Below, piece by piece: positions 24,267-32,604 of a stretch of 62,864 bases of DNA. This DNA is from a virus: IMG/VR virus record IMGVR_UViG_3300032241_001240, positions 1 through 62,864 of that record. One strand, written 5' to 3'. Under the pieces are notes generated by a model. It saw only the letters and a program-made list of their open reading frames with translations. It was not told where the DNA came from and made no database searches. Made by a program: the position numbers and the translations under genes. The stretch's first letter is position 1, and every line of letters begins with the position of its first letter.

Positions 24267-25724
24267 TCAATAGACTATCTTTGAAATACTAGACGGATAC
24301 TGTACCTCTGTATAAAATTTACGTCGTTTTAATAAATGCTTATTACTGAATTTGCATTTACTAGCTATATCATATATAGAAACTTCGTTTTTATCATCGG
24401 CTTTTCGTAAGCCTCGACCAATACTTTGTATTACTCGAACAAAACTTTTACCTGGTTCTAGCAATATTAGATTGAATATTCGATTTATTGAGATTCCGGT
24501 ACTTGTGGTACCGTATGTAGCTATCATTATAGCATTGTCAGCGAGATTGATATCTTTATAATGTGCCTTACGTTTGGTACTTTTCATTTTCCCACTGATA
24601 AAGGTAGCATCAGGTATTAATTCTTGTAATATTTGGCCAGTTTCGATACGATCTATTAATACGAGTGTGTTGCCAGTTTTAGAAATTTCTATAATTTTTT
24701 CAGACAACCATTTCATTCGATCTCTATTGGTTACCAGATATTTTAATTCCTCTTGATAATTGTTGTATACTACTGATTCTTGTGTATGTAAAATATTCAC
24801 ATGACACTGAGCTAAATGTCCTTGATCTTGCAATTCTTTTGCAGTGAGTTGGCCAACTAATGGACCAATTGCACTATATAAACTTACTTGATTATATTCT
24901 TCTTCTGGTATTGTACCAGTTAACCCCCAGCGTATAGGTATGTTAGAAAATGTCGTTGTCAATAAACTGTGTAATACATTCATATTTTTTACTGAATGAC
25001 ATTCGTCGCATATCACAGCTACCAAATTGTCTAAAAACACTGTCATTTGTTCGTCGTCAAGCGCATCTTTGTGTTTTTTATCTAACACCATCAAACTTTG
25101 CCATGTACAGATAGTATGCGTTCGATCATATTCTTTACGATCACCGTATAATACACCAACATCTAACCCAATATTTCGATAATCTTCTTCTGTCTGTTGA
25201 ACTAGATTTTTGTTGGGGACTATAAGTATAGTTCTGCCATATCTTTCTGCTACCTTGGCTAGAGTGGCACTTACAATTGTTTTTCCTGAACTGGTAGGAG
25301 CAACACTAATACTCTGTAGATTATTGATACACTCGTTAATTGCTTGAACTTGATAATCTCGCAGAACAATAGGCTCTCCAGCAGCTCGGTGACCTACTGG
25401 CCATACAATATGACTTAGAAAGTTTTCGGTAATTTCGCTGAACTCGAATGTATGAGTAGGTCTCTGATCAACGAGTTCAAGTTCATAACCGTGATCAGTT
25501 AATATTGGAAGAATTTTGTCTAATAAATTTAGATAAGTTCTGCCACCTAATGTACAAAAACTTGTTGTACCGTCCCATCGACCAAGCTTATAAGCAGGAC
25601 TATAACGTGCATGAGGGAGAAAATATTTTACTGCATTTACGCATGCTCGGCGAGTCGGTAAATCTAATCCTTCTAGTTTTACAGATGTCTCATTTTCAAT
25701 AATTATTTGCGCAATTTTAATCAC
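24267..25724 (-). CDS. uvsW: UvsW-like SF2 DNA/RNA helicase
   Basis: 485 aa, GTG start at 25724 with AGAGG five bases upstream. The ~100-residue N-terminal domain is followed by SF2 motifs: VLRDYQVQAI (Q-motif region), Walker A APTSSGKT (142-149), DECH box (240-243), LTGTIP (motif III) and IQSIGRGLRK (motif VI). UvsW unwinds branched DNA and R-loops and drives the switch to recombination-dependent replication. The neighbour UvsY and the nearby UvsX match the T4 recombination module. Confidence 0.93.
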   Translation of the reverse strand: MIKIAQIIIENETSVKLEGLDLPTRRACVNAVKYFLPHARYSPAYKLGRWDGTTSFCTLGGRTYLNLLDKILPILTDHGYELELVDQRPTHTFEFSEITENFLSHIVWPVGHRAAGEPIVLRDYQVQAINECINNLQSISVAPTSSGKTIVSATLAKVAERYGRTILIVPNKNLVQQTEEDYRNIGLDVGVLYGDRKEYDRTHTICTWQSLMVLDKKHKDALDDEQMTVFLDNLVAVICDECHSVKNMNVLHSLLTTTFSNIPIRWGLTGTIPEEEYNQVSLYSAIGPLVGQLTAKELQDQGHLAQCHVNILHTQESVVYNNYQEELKYLVTNRDRMKWLSEKIIEISKTGNTLVLIDRIETGQILQELIPDATFISGKMKSTKRKAHYKDINLADNAIMIATYGTTSTGISINRIFNLILLEPGKSFVRVIQSIGRGLRKADDKNEVSIYDIASKCKFSNKHLLKRRKFYTEVQYPSSISKIVY

Positions 25725-25751
25725 ATTAGCCTCTTATAGTTGCAATATCTG

Positions 25752-26225
25752 TTAATTTATACGTGTGTTATTTTCGAGAGTTACTGTTTCGAGACCAACT
25801 ACGCGCAATTTTACAATGTGGCCAATTTGCCAAGCCTTGATATCTAATCCTTTCATAAGTGCTAGATATTTGTTGCGCACAAGACCTACTTCATTAATTA
25901 TTATCGCCATACCAACTACATCGTCTTCGCCATCTATATATTTTTCTATCGATCTATCAGTTAATTGGCGATTATATCTTTCTAGATATCTTCTATAATG
26001 ATCGCTTCTTATTTTATCATATTTGATATTTAGATGTTTCAATATCGCTTCGATTTCTTGTAGTTGTCCAAATCTATGAGAGGTTATACCAGATAGTTCT
26101 TGTGAATTCTTTTCTAGATTACCTATAATTTTCGTTTCATTCTTTGCTAATTCTAATTCATTATTATAGTAATCTATTGCAAACGGAATATCACTAAGAT
26201 TTTCTACTACCCGGTTATACCACAT
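25752..26225 (-). CDS. uvsY: UvsY-like recombination mediator
   Basis: 157 aa from ATG 26225 with GAGG. Helical, charged protein: long N-terminal helix, then YDKIRSDHYRRYLERYNRQL and DRSIEKYIDGEDDVVGM, and a C-terminal helix (LVRNKYLALMKGLDIKAWQI). This matches the shape and length of UvsY, which loads UvsX onto gp32-covered single-stranded DNA. Next to UvsW, as in T4, and two genes from UvsX. Identity rests on pattern plus synteny. Confidence 0.75.
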   Translation of the reverse strand: MWYNRVVENLSDIPFAIDYYNNELELAKNETKIIGNLEKNSQELSGITSHRFGQLQEIEAILKHLNIKYDKIRSDHYRRYLERYNRQLTDRSIEKYIDGEDDVVGMAIIINEVGLVRNKYLALMKGLDIKAWQIGHIVKLRVVGLETVTLENNTRIN

Positions 26226-26257
26226 ATTTCCTCAAACTTGTAAAATATTAAAAGATA

Positions 26258-26497
26258 TCATTCTTCGTTGTAATCTAAATCATCGTTATAATCGCCATCT
26301 AGATCATTTTTAAGTTCGTCTAGTGCGTAATCAATATGTTCATCTTCTTCGCGTAAATCCTCTAAATCATTAAGTTCAATATCTTGATCAATTAAGATAC
26401 GTAAAAACCTAGACGCAGCATCGTTCTTTTTACCCAGTGGAATAAAATCTGAGAAGTGCTCCCAGATTTCTAAAATTGCACGATCAGTAATTTCCAA
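26258..26497 (-). CDS. small acidic hypothetical protein
   Basis: 79 aa, strongly acidic C-terminus (DELKNDLDGDYNDDLDYNEE). The N-terminal half is a helix-turn-helix-like pair (ILEIWEHFSDFIPLGKKNDA, SRFLRILIDQDIELNDL). It lies between UvsY and the C-terminal UvsX fragment with a gap of 3 bases to the latter. Similar short acidic proteins occur near recombination genes of other aquatic T4-like phages. Function unknown. Confidence 0.6.
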   Translation of the reverse strand: MEITDRAILEIWEHFSDFIPLGKKNDAASRFLRILIDQDIELNDLEDLREEDEHIDYALDELKNDLDGDYNDDLDYNEE

Positions 26498-26500
26498 TTT

Positions 26501-27025
26501 TCATTCTCCTGTTTCTTCTGAAATATCATGTTCTTCATCTTGTATAGGATTTATCCTACGTTCATCCCATTCATCCATAATCTTATCTAAAAAGTCATTT
26601 GTGATGGAATTACGAAAATATTTGTGTTCTACATTCGACTTGTCAATATACTTGAGTTTATTCCCGTCTTTAACCAAAATACCTTTCTTCTCAAACAACT
26701 CAATCAATCCGCTATAAGGATCCATACCTGTTTCCCAAGGAATTTTGATTTCAACGTTTTCAAATGGCTTGTTATATCTAGTCTTCATAATTTTGCATGC
26801 AGCACGAATACCACGAACATCTGTAACCTTTTTACCATCTTCGTCTTCTTTAAGCTTGCGCTTTTGCATAGCTACAACAATTGATGATGCATAGATGAAT
26901 CCTGAGTTATGGCTGACTATTCCGCTATCTAATAGATAATGATGTGCAACAGGAACTGATATATCATATACTTTCTTAATACCTATATTTTTTTTACTTT
27001 TAATTCTAATTTTTTGTAGTGACAT
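26501..27025 (-). CDS. uvsX: UvsX C-terminal fragment fused to C-terminal split-intein half
   Basis: 174 aa from ATG 27025, with its own AAAGGAG ten bases upstream. Residues 1-40 are an intein C-terminal half ending LLDSGIVSHN (block F/G: His-Asn), followed by Ser41 as the +1 nucleophile. Residues 41-174 continue UvsX: SGFIYASSIVVAMQKRKLKE, then VEIKIPWETGMDPYSGLIEL, matching the part after the conserved GG-loop of RecA/UvsX recombinases. Joined with the fragment at 28064-29014, the spliced product would be about 357 residues, near T4 UvsX (391). Its 5' end overlaps the endonuclease gene by 20 bases. Confidence 0.9.
   Translation of the reverse strand: MSLQKIRIKSKKNIGIKKVYDISVPVAHHYLLDSGIVSHNSGFIYASSIVVAMQKRKLKEDEDGKKVTDVRGIRAACKIMKTRYNKPFENVEIKIPWETGMDPYSGLIELFEKKGILVKDGNKLKYIDKSNVEHKYFRNSITNDFLDKIMDEWDERRINPIQDEEHDISEETGE
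26906..27025 (-). other. C-terminal split-intein half (40 aa) in uvsX
   Basis: Encodes MSLQKIRIKSKKNIGIKKVY then DISVPVAHHYLLDSGIVSHN. Terminal His-Asn followed by Ser is the standard C-terminal splice junction, and the length matches known split-intein C-halves (about 35-40 residues). Confidence 0.9.
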
Positions 27026-27995
27026 TTTTGATATACTCCTTTATCATTTTAATTGATTCTAGTTTGTTATCTGATTCCCAAACTACTATAGTATGATACC
27101 CCTTGGTGTTCGACATACACTGCTGCTTATTCTTATCTCTGTTCCATATTTCTTGCGCTGTTAAATTTGTCTGTTTATGTAAGTATTCAGAATTATATTT
27201 TTTTGGATTACAATGCCAATAGTCTCCATAAAACTCAACACAAAGATTATATGCTGGGACAACAAAATCGAAGAAATAATAACAATGTAAATTTGAATCT
27301 AAAATTCCATATTCACCATTTTCATTGCATGCACTATAAATTTTGCAATCAGGAAATAAATTACTCAATTCTAAAAAAAATTTATTTGCTTTTTTAGAAT
27401 TATGTCTATTTTTAAATTTTTTAGACCATAACTTTCGTCCTGCATCGTCTCCGTGATTGTTAATATACCCTTCCAATGTATAATTTATTTTTCTAGATTC
27501 ACATAGAGCATTATATTTCAACGTTCCTTCAGTTTCTCCAAATTTTGATATAAAATATTGCAAAGACATATTATCAGAACGTTGCATAATGTATGATTTA
27601 GCTTCTTCCTCACTCATTCCTCGTTCCATCCAATATTCTTTGCAAAATGGAGATCTACGTTTTCTTTCATCTGTATCATATTTTTCTAATCTCAGTTTAC
27701 TGTTAGCACGTTGTACTCTAGAAACTTGCTCTACAGCACTTTCCATTGTGTAACCTAACTTGACCCAATAATCGATGCTACGTGGACTTCGAGATTTCTG
27801 AAGTTGAGATATTTTTTCTTGAGATTCCTGCAATGATAAGCCTCTTTTGATCCAATATTCAACCGAAGTTTGACCGATTTTTTTAGGCAGTTTTAACTTT
27901 CTGCTGTTTTTGCACAATGGCGAACATACATATTGTATAGTCATTATACTATCTTTTTTTCTTATCATTTTTCCGCATTCAACGCACGGTTTCAT
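27006..27995 (-). CDS. free-standing homing endonuclease (Vsr-like) inside split uvsX
   Basis: 329 aa from ATG 27995 with GGAGG; a late promoter-like GCTAAATA lies at 28029-28036. It begins with a Cys4 zinc-binding module (CVECGK...CSPLCKN), followed by three related helical repeats (SVEYWIKRGLSLQESQEKIS, SIDYWVKLGYTMESAVEQVS, CKEYWMERGMSEEEAKSYIM) that resemble DNA-binding modules. The C-terminal ~110 residues have a Vsr/PD-(D/E)XK-like nuclease core: YYFFDFVVPAYNLCVEFYGD, then YWHC and WNRDKNKQQCMSNTKGYHTI. It would cut an uninterrupted uvsX allele and spread the insertion. Nuclease class is by pattern. Confidence 0.85.
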   Translation of the reverse strand: MKPCVECGKMIRKKDSIMTIQYVCSPLCKNSRKLKLPKKIGQTSVEYWIKRGLSLQESQEKISQLQKSRSPRSIDYWVKLGYTMESAVEQVSRVQRANSKLRLEKYDTDERKRRSPFCKEYWMERGMSEEEAKSYIMQRSDNMSLQYFISKFGETEGTLKYNALCESRKINYTLEGYINNHGDDAGRKLWSKKFKNRHNSKKANKFFLELSNLFPDCKIYSACNENGEYGILDSNLHCYYFFDFVVPAYNLCVEFYGDYWHCNPKKYNSEYLHKQTNLTAQEIWNRDKNKQQCMSNTKGYHTIVVWESDNKLESIKMIKEYIKNVTTKN

Positions 27996-28028
27996 GTGAT
28001 TAACCTCCAGTAATTTGTGTGTTGTAGA

Positions 28029-28036
28029 TATTTAGC
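28029..28036 (-). promoter_or_regulatory. T4-type late promoter-like octamer (GCTAAATA)
   Basis: Minus-strand GCTAAATA between the N-terminal UvsX fragment and the endonuclease gene. It could give separate expression of the endonuclease and the C-terminal UvsX fragment. Confidence 0.4.
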
Positions 28037-28063
28037 AAATTACTGGAGGGCAAGGGTTATTAG

Positions 28064-28345
28064 TTACACAACTTGTAATATTTCATCATTTTCAGACAAT
28101 TCTGCTACAGTTTTCCACACCAATTGATTATCAAGCTGTTGCGTTAAAAACTTATGTTCGTTAGTGGCCTGAATTATTTCACCAGTTTCTAATTCAATTT
28201 CAATTACTTCTTTGTCATCAAATGTAAACGTTTCTGAAACATCGATATCACCATCTAATGTAACAACAACATCCCCTTGCTGAATATCTTCAATATTCTT
28301 TGATGAACCGTCTGCCATCCAGATTTTATGCCCGGCTGTTAAACA
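28064..28345 (-). other. N-terminal split-intein half (93 aa) in uvsX
   Basis: Starts with Cys (codon 28343-28345) directly after the UvsX Gly-Gly and ends at a natural stop after NDEILQVV. The length fits known split-intein N-halves of about 90 residues. Confidence 0.9.
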
Positions 28346-29014
28346 ACCTCCACTAATTTTGTCATCTGGATCAAACATATCTTGACTAGCATAGCTATGA
28401 TTGGTTACTACCATACCAACATCATATTCACCAAACATATTCACACAGTTACGAACTAGGGCTGTAAGTGCCTTTGGTTTACGACCCATATCACCCTTTA
28501 AATCGCCTGCTTCGAATTGATTCACATCAGTTGGGGTTAATAACATACCGAGACTGTCTAACACAAACAAAATCTTTGGTCGGTCCTCTTCTGGTACGGT
28601 GTCAAACCGCGACTTGTAATCTTTCATAAAGTCACTCATTAATCTAGCTACGTCGTCAATCATAGACATATTAACCTTAAGTAACTTTTCTTCACTGGTA
28701 TCAACACCAAGTGGCTTTAACCAATTTTCGTCAAGTGCATTTTCTGTGTCAATTAATACAACGAAAATACCCTGTTTTTGTGCATTGCGCACCAAATTAC
28801 CCGAACAAATATACGATTTACCGCTGCCTGACTGGCCTGCAAACATAGTAACCTTTCCTAGAGGGATACCGCGTCTAAAGTTACCAGATATACCATAATT
28901 AAGTGCATAGTTGCCGCTATCAATCCAATGCTTTGGATCGTGGAATCCAAGAGAAATACCTGGAATACTTTTTGTTAGGTCACGTCTAAACTTTGAAAGA
29001 TCAAACGGTTTCAT
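28064..29014 (-). CDS. uvsX: UvsX N-terminal fragment fused to N-terminal split-intein half
   Basis: 316 aa from ATG 29014 (AGGAG site). Residues 1-223 are the RecA-like recombinase: Walker A GQSGSGKS (60-67), Walker B LFVLDSLG (~149-156) and MVVTNHSYASQDM before the loop ending KISGG. Cys224 begins the intein: CLTAGHKIWMADGSSKNIED (block A), EHKFLTQQ near the block B position, and a stop 93 residues later without block F/G. UvsX forms the recombination filament for strand exchange and replication restart. It is separated from the rest of the gene by 1038 bases and needs trans-splicing to give full UvsX. Confidence 0.93.
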   Translation of the reverse strand: MKPFDLSKFRRDLTKSIPGISLGFHDPKHWIDSGNYALNYGISGNFRRGIPLGKVTMFAGQSGSGKSYICSGNLVRNAQKQGIFVVLIDTENALDENWLKPLGVDTSEEKLLKVNMSMIDDVARLMSDFMKDYKSRFDTVPEEDRPKILFVLDSLGMLLTPTDVNQFEAGDLKGDMGRKPKALTALVRNCVNMFGEYDVGMVVTNHSYASQDMFDPDDKISGGCLTAGHKIWMADGSSKNIEDIQQGDVVVTLDGDIDVSETFTFDDKEVIEIELETGEIIQATNEHKFLTQQLDNQLVWKTVAELSENDEILQVV

Positions 29015-29070
29015 GTTATTCTCCTGTTAATAAAATGACGATAGATAATGTGAGTTGTATTATTTAAAAA

Positions 29071-29099
29071 TATGGGGGAGGTCGTACACCTCCCCCATA
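29071..29099 (-). terminator. rho-independent terminator after gp32
   Basis: 12-bp perfect stem TATGGGGGAGGT / ACCTCCCCCATA with a 5-base loop. On the minus strand it is followed by ATTTTTAAAT, so it ends gp32 transcription before uvsX. Confidence 0.85.
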
Positions 29100-29103
29100 A
29101 TTA

Positions 29104-30156
29104 TCACTTTTGTTGCTGACGCTTACGAATCGCAGCAATGATCTCGTCTGGAGTCTGCATCTTTTTCTCAGAAGCAGGTGCAGACGAAGCCGTAGTATTA
29201 GGCTCTTCCCACGGTGGAGAATTATCTTCTTCAACTACTGCAGGCTTGGTAGGCAATCTATTTAGAATGCTGCTTGCAGTAACCTTTGGAGTAGAAACTG
29301 GTGTTGATACAGCAGTTGACGAGCTGTTATCGGAATCATTGTTAGCGTTATCTAAACGCATACCATTTGGTCGATAGAATTGACCCCATCGATCAACATC
29401 GTACAATTCCTCATCTACACTTGCTCTGAATAATTCCATAATAGCAGCTAAATGTGCATCATCAGGCTTCTTTGGTAAGAAACTTGATAAATTCCACAAA
29501 CCATGTTGGTTAATAGCAGTAATCTCAGCATCTGTTAAAGCACGCTCTTTCATTGCCCATTTGCTGCTAGCATAATTTGCATAGTTACCTTTTGAACTTT
29601 TGAGTAGATAAAAATCTCTACCTTTATCATAGTCAGTAGGACTGTGCTCGAGATCCTGGTCCATGAGAATAGACTTGACAATATCAAATACCGACGTATT
29701 TATGACAAATCGACGAATAGGATTCTCTGGTTCTTGATCATCCTTGTTAGGGTTTGACGTTACAAATCCTTGAAATAAATAGCTCTTCTTACGGTAATAC
29801 TTGCGAGCCATGTCTTCTAAGCTTTTGTCCTTCCACCAAGGACGAATTTCAGCTGTTATCGGACAAGTACCCGACTTCCACATATCGGTGCAAGGAACTT
29901 GAACTTCAACAGGCTTTGAAATTGGATCGCCTTTAACACCTGGGAACGGAAGCTTAATAATAAGTCGTTCTATCCAGAAAAAGTCATTTGATTCGTCGCC
30001 ATCTGGAAGGAATCGTAATGTTGCGCTTGATCCTTCAGGATTATTCCAGAATGGATAAATGGCATTATCGCCACCGAAGCCGCCGCTTTTTGCGCGGTCT
30101 TTATTAGCTTGTTGAGCCAATAGTTTTGCTTGTATTTCTTTAAGAGTTAGTGCCAT
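29104..30156 (-). CDS. gp32: single-stranded DNA-binding protein (T4 gp32-like)
   Basis: 350 aa. Basic N-terminal arm (LKEIQAKLLAQQANKDRAKS), then an OB-fold core with NAIYPFWNNPEGSSATLRFL, FFWIERLIIKLPFPG and CTDMWKSGTCPITAEIRPWW, typical of gp32 of marine T4-like phages. The C-terminal ~90 residues are low-complexity Ser/Thr/Ala/Asn, acidic and Pro-rich, ending in a helix (DEIIAAIRKRQQQK), whereas T4 ends acidic. It covers ssDNA and recruits UvsY and the helicase. Perfect late promoter TATAAATA at 30233-30240, leader hairpin at 30199-30222, terminator at 29071-29099. Confidence 0.92.
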   Translation of the reverse strand: MALTLKEIQAKLLAQQANKDRAKSGGFGGDNAIYPFWNNPEGSSATLRFLPDGDESNDFFWIERLIIKLPFPGVKGDPISKPVEVQVPCTDMWKSGTCPITAEIRPWWKDKSLEDMARKYYRKKSYLFQGFVTSNPNKDDQEPENPIRRFVINTSVFDIVKSILMDQDLEHSPTDYDKGRDFYLLKSSKGNYANYASSKWAMKERALTDAEITAINQHGLWNLSSFLPKKPDDAHLAAIMELFRASVDEELYDVDRWGQFYRPNGMRLDNANNDSDNSSSTAVSTPVSTPKVTASSILNRLPTKPAVVEEDNSPPWEEPNTTASSAPASEKKMQTPDEIIAAIRKRQQQK

Positions 30157-30198
30157 ATTGTGTGCCTCCTTGTGTGCCTATTAATGGGTTTAAGATAA

Positions 30199-30222
30199 CA
30201 AGGGAAACTCCTTCGTCCCTTG
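30199..30222 (-). promoter_or_regulatory. gp32 leader hairpin
   Basis: CAAGGGA / TCCCTTG stem with a 10-base loop containing AAGGAG in the ~75-base leader of the gp32 mRNA. T4 gp32 represses its own translation through a leader RNA structure, so an equivalent role is plausible. No pseudoknot partner for the loop was found. Confidence 0.45.
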
Positions 30223-30232
30223 CTAACAATAC

Positions 30233-30240
30233 TATTTATA
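30233..30240 (-). promoter_or_regulatory. T4-type late promoter (perfect TATAAATA)
   Basis: Exact TATAAATA on the minus strand about 77 bases upstream of the gp32 ATG. Confidence 0.65.
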
Positions 30241-30274
30241 CCAGACAGGTAATGCAAATTTAATTAAGGAATAA

Positions 30275-30302
30275 AAAAAATGGACCTTTCGGTCCATTTT
30301 TT
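30275..30302 (-). terminator. rho-independent terminator
   Basis: Stem AAAAAATGGACC / GGTCCATTTTTT, loop TTTC, overlapping the stop codon of the 747-aa gene. On the minus strand it ends in a U-rich tract. Confidence 0.85.
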
Positions 30303-32544
30303 ATAATCCTGCTAAACGTTTAATACGCTCTAGCATTACCTCGTTAACATCGTCTGCTTGCATGTTGTTATTTGTAGATGTTTCGTTATTACTATATTTT
30401 TTTACAAACATATCAACAGCTTCTCTAGGTTTAGCATACGGAGATATATCTAAGTGTTCTATCTCTGTAAACTTATCCCCGTCCTTTTTCCACACATACC
30501 ATTCATTTTTTGTTGTATGTCTATCATATTGATCCTCGGCATGCAAAAGATAATAATCTCCAGCTTGTGCAACGACCTCGCCGCGGGCATAAGGATCCCA
30601 AATATATTTCGTATCCGGGGTATATGAATTTTCTTCTAAATCACTGTCAGCCGGTGTTTCATCTTCTACAGGTTCACCAAAATTCCAACGTTTTTCACGT
30701 TGACCGTCGTTATATGTAATTTCTTCTCTTCTTTCGCGAGCTTTTTGTGTAATACCGTGAGAGTCATTTTCATCTATATCATCGTCATACTCACCTTCGC
30801 CTGAGTCTAACCCTAACTCGCGTGCATGTTGCATTGCTTCGTGTTCGTCAGTAAACGGACCTTCTACATGATTATAATTGCCGTATTCTCGTTTAATCCA
30901 TGTCATTACATCATCCGGCGATAGATAACTTTCATACCCACTAACACCCCAATTCTGCGGAGTATTCCCAGCTATTGTAGATTCTTTCCATTTTCCGCCT
31001 TCTTTGGTAACCATGCCAACGAACACGCCATTATCTTCATTACCTATAATAACAAAGAATCCATCGTCTGTGTCACCTATATTATTATAGTCGTCATTTT
31101 CAACAAGTTCTAAATCTTCGGCTGGCGTATAATAAATTTCCGGATCATCACCAAATCTCACAGGATATTCGTTGCCTTCGAGATCGGCAACTATTCGACC
31201 TGCTCCTAACTTTTGTGTTTTGTGCCTGACTTTATCTCCAATTATAAACTGGGATGTTGTTTCAGATTCTGCGGCAAAAATAACTTCTGGAGAAAATTCA
31301 CTAAAGAATTCATTTAATTCAACTTCTTCAGGTAGAACAGTTTCGGCTTCTGTATATGTCAAGCTACTAGCAATAGCTTCTCGTACCAAAGAGATATCTT
31401 CATCTGTTGGCTTCACATTGTCGGCGATCATTTCGGCAATTTCTGATAATCTAGCCGCTGCATGCGGATCTGAGCAAGCATCCGCTAATTCACTGATTTG
31501 CCAATGCAAGCGTTCTAATACTTCCTGCTTGTCAGGTGCACCACTGATGTTTGGTTTACGATTCCATGAAAATGATATAGGTTGTGGTTGATTATCAATG
31601 CCGCTTAGGTATTTTGCTGCAACGCCTAAATCACCGTAAAAAGGTTCGTCTTGACCACACGAGCATTCTTCTGCTAATTTTTGCCACATGCTGTTTGTTG
31701 CAGTTTCGTCGAGAATAATAGCCTGTGTTGCAAGAATAGATTCGGCTCTGGCATACCCTTTTGGACCGTGTAGACTTTTTAACCGACGATTAATATCGTT
31801 CATATTTTCTCTAACACTTACAATCCATTCTGTAACAATTTGATTCTGACGCATAACATGCGCTGCACGGCGTAGACTAATATAATCGCTACTCAAATTC
31901 ATAATACCTTCTGCGATTGCATCATGATTGCTGCCGCCATTGCTTATATGCCGTGCAAATGCCCTAGCTCCGCTCATATGTAAATGAGGATACGAAAAAC
32001 GTTCTCCTAATTTGTTTTCAACAAACAATGCACGAATGTGGCGTGTTCTTGCACCTGATTTTTCTTCATTTACAACATCACTATGTCGTATGATTAATTT
32101 AGCTTCGCCAATTCGTTGGAAGGAACTTTTGGTGGTTCCAAACCACTTGCTAACGTCTTTACTTTCCTTAATATTATGCACAGCTTCCTCCCTGGGGTCA
32201 ATAGCGTGATCAAATACTTGCCAGACCACTTTGATACCTTCTCGTTGGCTAACAGCTTTTCTTATATGATTTCTAAGTTGATATACAGTTTTAAAATCAT
32301 CATCATCTTTTAAATTAGGTGTTTTAATGTTAATATAACTGTTTTGGCCTTGATCGTGTAATGCTACCAATATAGTGAAATCATCTAATTCAGGATTGTA
32401 ACTAGTAAATGTAGCAAAAAATCTCGTAGCATCATCTGGGTCGATAGTCTTGTTGCCTTTGGCATCGTACATGACAAGTTTTTCACAAGATCCTTTGATG
32501 ATCCAATACAGTTTGTCTGTAACGATTTTCCAATTAAAACTCAT
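30301..32544 (-). CDS. large hypothetical protein, probably virion-associated
   Basis: 747 aa from ATG 32544 (CCGGAG site), with a late promoter-like ACTAAATA at 32571-32578 and a terminator at its end. N-terminal ~130 residues are alpha/beta (FNWKIVTDKLYWIIKGSCEK). The middle is helical with a Cys-containing segment (ECSCGQDEPFYGDLGVAAKY). Around residue 430-480 is a small beta-barrel-like piece (FIIGDKVRHKTQKLGAGRIV, then ADLEGNEYPVRF). The C-terminal part is acidic and ends MLERIKRLAGL, sharing the LAG motif with two other proteins here. Similar long proteins occur in other aquatic T4-like phages. No function assigned. Confidence 0.6.
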   Translation of the reverse strand: MSFNWKIVTDKLYWIIKGSCEKLVMYDAKGNKTIDPDDATRFFATFTSYNPELDDFTILVALHDQGQNSYINIKTPNLKDDDDFKTVYQLRNHIRKAVSQREGIKVVWQVFDHAIDPREEAVHNIKESKDVSKWFGTTKSSFQRIGEAKLIIRHSDVVNEEKSGARTRHIRALFVENKLGERFSYPHLHMSGARAFARHISNGGSNHDAIAEGIMNLSSDYISLRRAAHVMRQNQIVTEWIVSVRENMNDINRRLKSLHGPKGYARAESILATQAIILDETATNSMWQKLAEECSCGQDEPFYGDLGVAAKYLSGIDNQPQPISFSWNRKPNISGAPDKQEVLERLHWQISELADACSDPHAAARLSEIAEMIADNVKPTDEDISLVREAIASSLTYTEAETVLPEEVELNEFFSEFSPEVIFAAESETTSQFIIGDKVRHKTQKLGAGRIVADLEGNEYPVRFGDDPEIYYTPAEDLELVENDDYNNIGDTDDGFFVIIGNEDNGVFVGMVTKEGGKWKESTIAGNTPQNWGVSGYESYLSPDDVMTWIKREYGNYNHVEGPFTDEHEAMQHARELGLDSGEGEYDDDIDENDSHGITQKARERREEITYNDGQREKRWNFGEPVEDETPADSDLEENSYTPDTKYIWDPYARGEVVAQAGDYYLLHAEDQYDRHTTKNEWYVWKKDGDKFTEIEHLDISPYAKPREAVDMFVKKYSNNETSTNNNMQADDVNEVMLERIKRLAGL

Positions 32545-32570
32545 TGAATACTCCGGATATAGGTAAAGTA

Positions 32571-32578
32571 TATTTAGT
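32571..32578 (-). promoter_or_regulatory. T4-type late promoter-like octamer (ACTAAATA)
   Basis: Minus-strand ACTAAATA 26 bases before ATG 32544; the leader has a CCGGAG site. Confidence 0.4.
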
Positions 32579-32604
32579 CTTCAGGACATTTAGACAACAA
32601 CAGA

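Larger units (their letters stand above)
26906..28345 (-). mobile_element. fractured-gene intein/homing endonuclease insertion in uvsX
   Basis: The region between the two UvsX exteins consists of an N-intein half, a stop, an endonuclease gene and a C-intein half. The insertion lies in the most conserved loop of the recombinase (ISGG / SGFIYAS). This is the organisation described as fractured genes with split inteins in phage metagenomes. Confidence 0.88.

Noticed and set aside
26624-26884. Plus-strand 86-aa ORF opposite the UvsX C-part
   Set aside because: Antisense shadow of the intein/UvsX reading frame.
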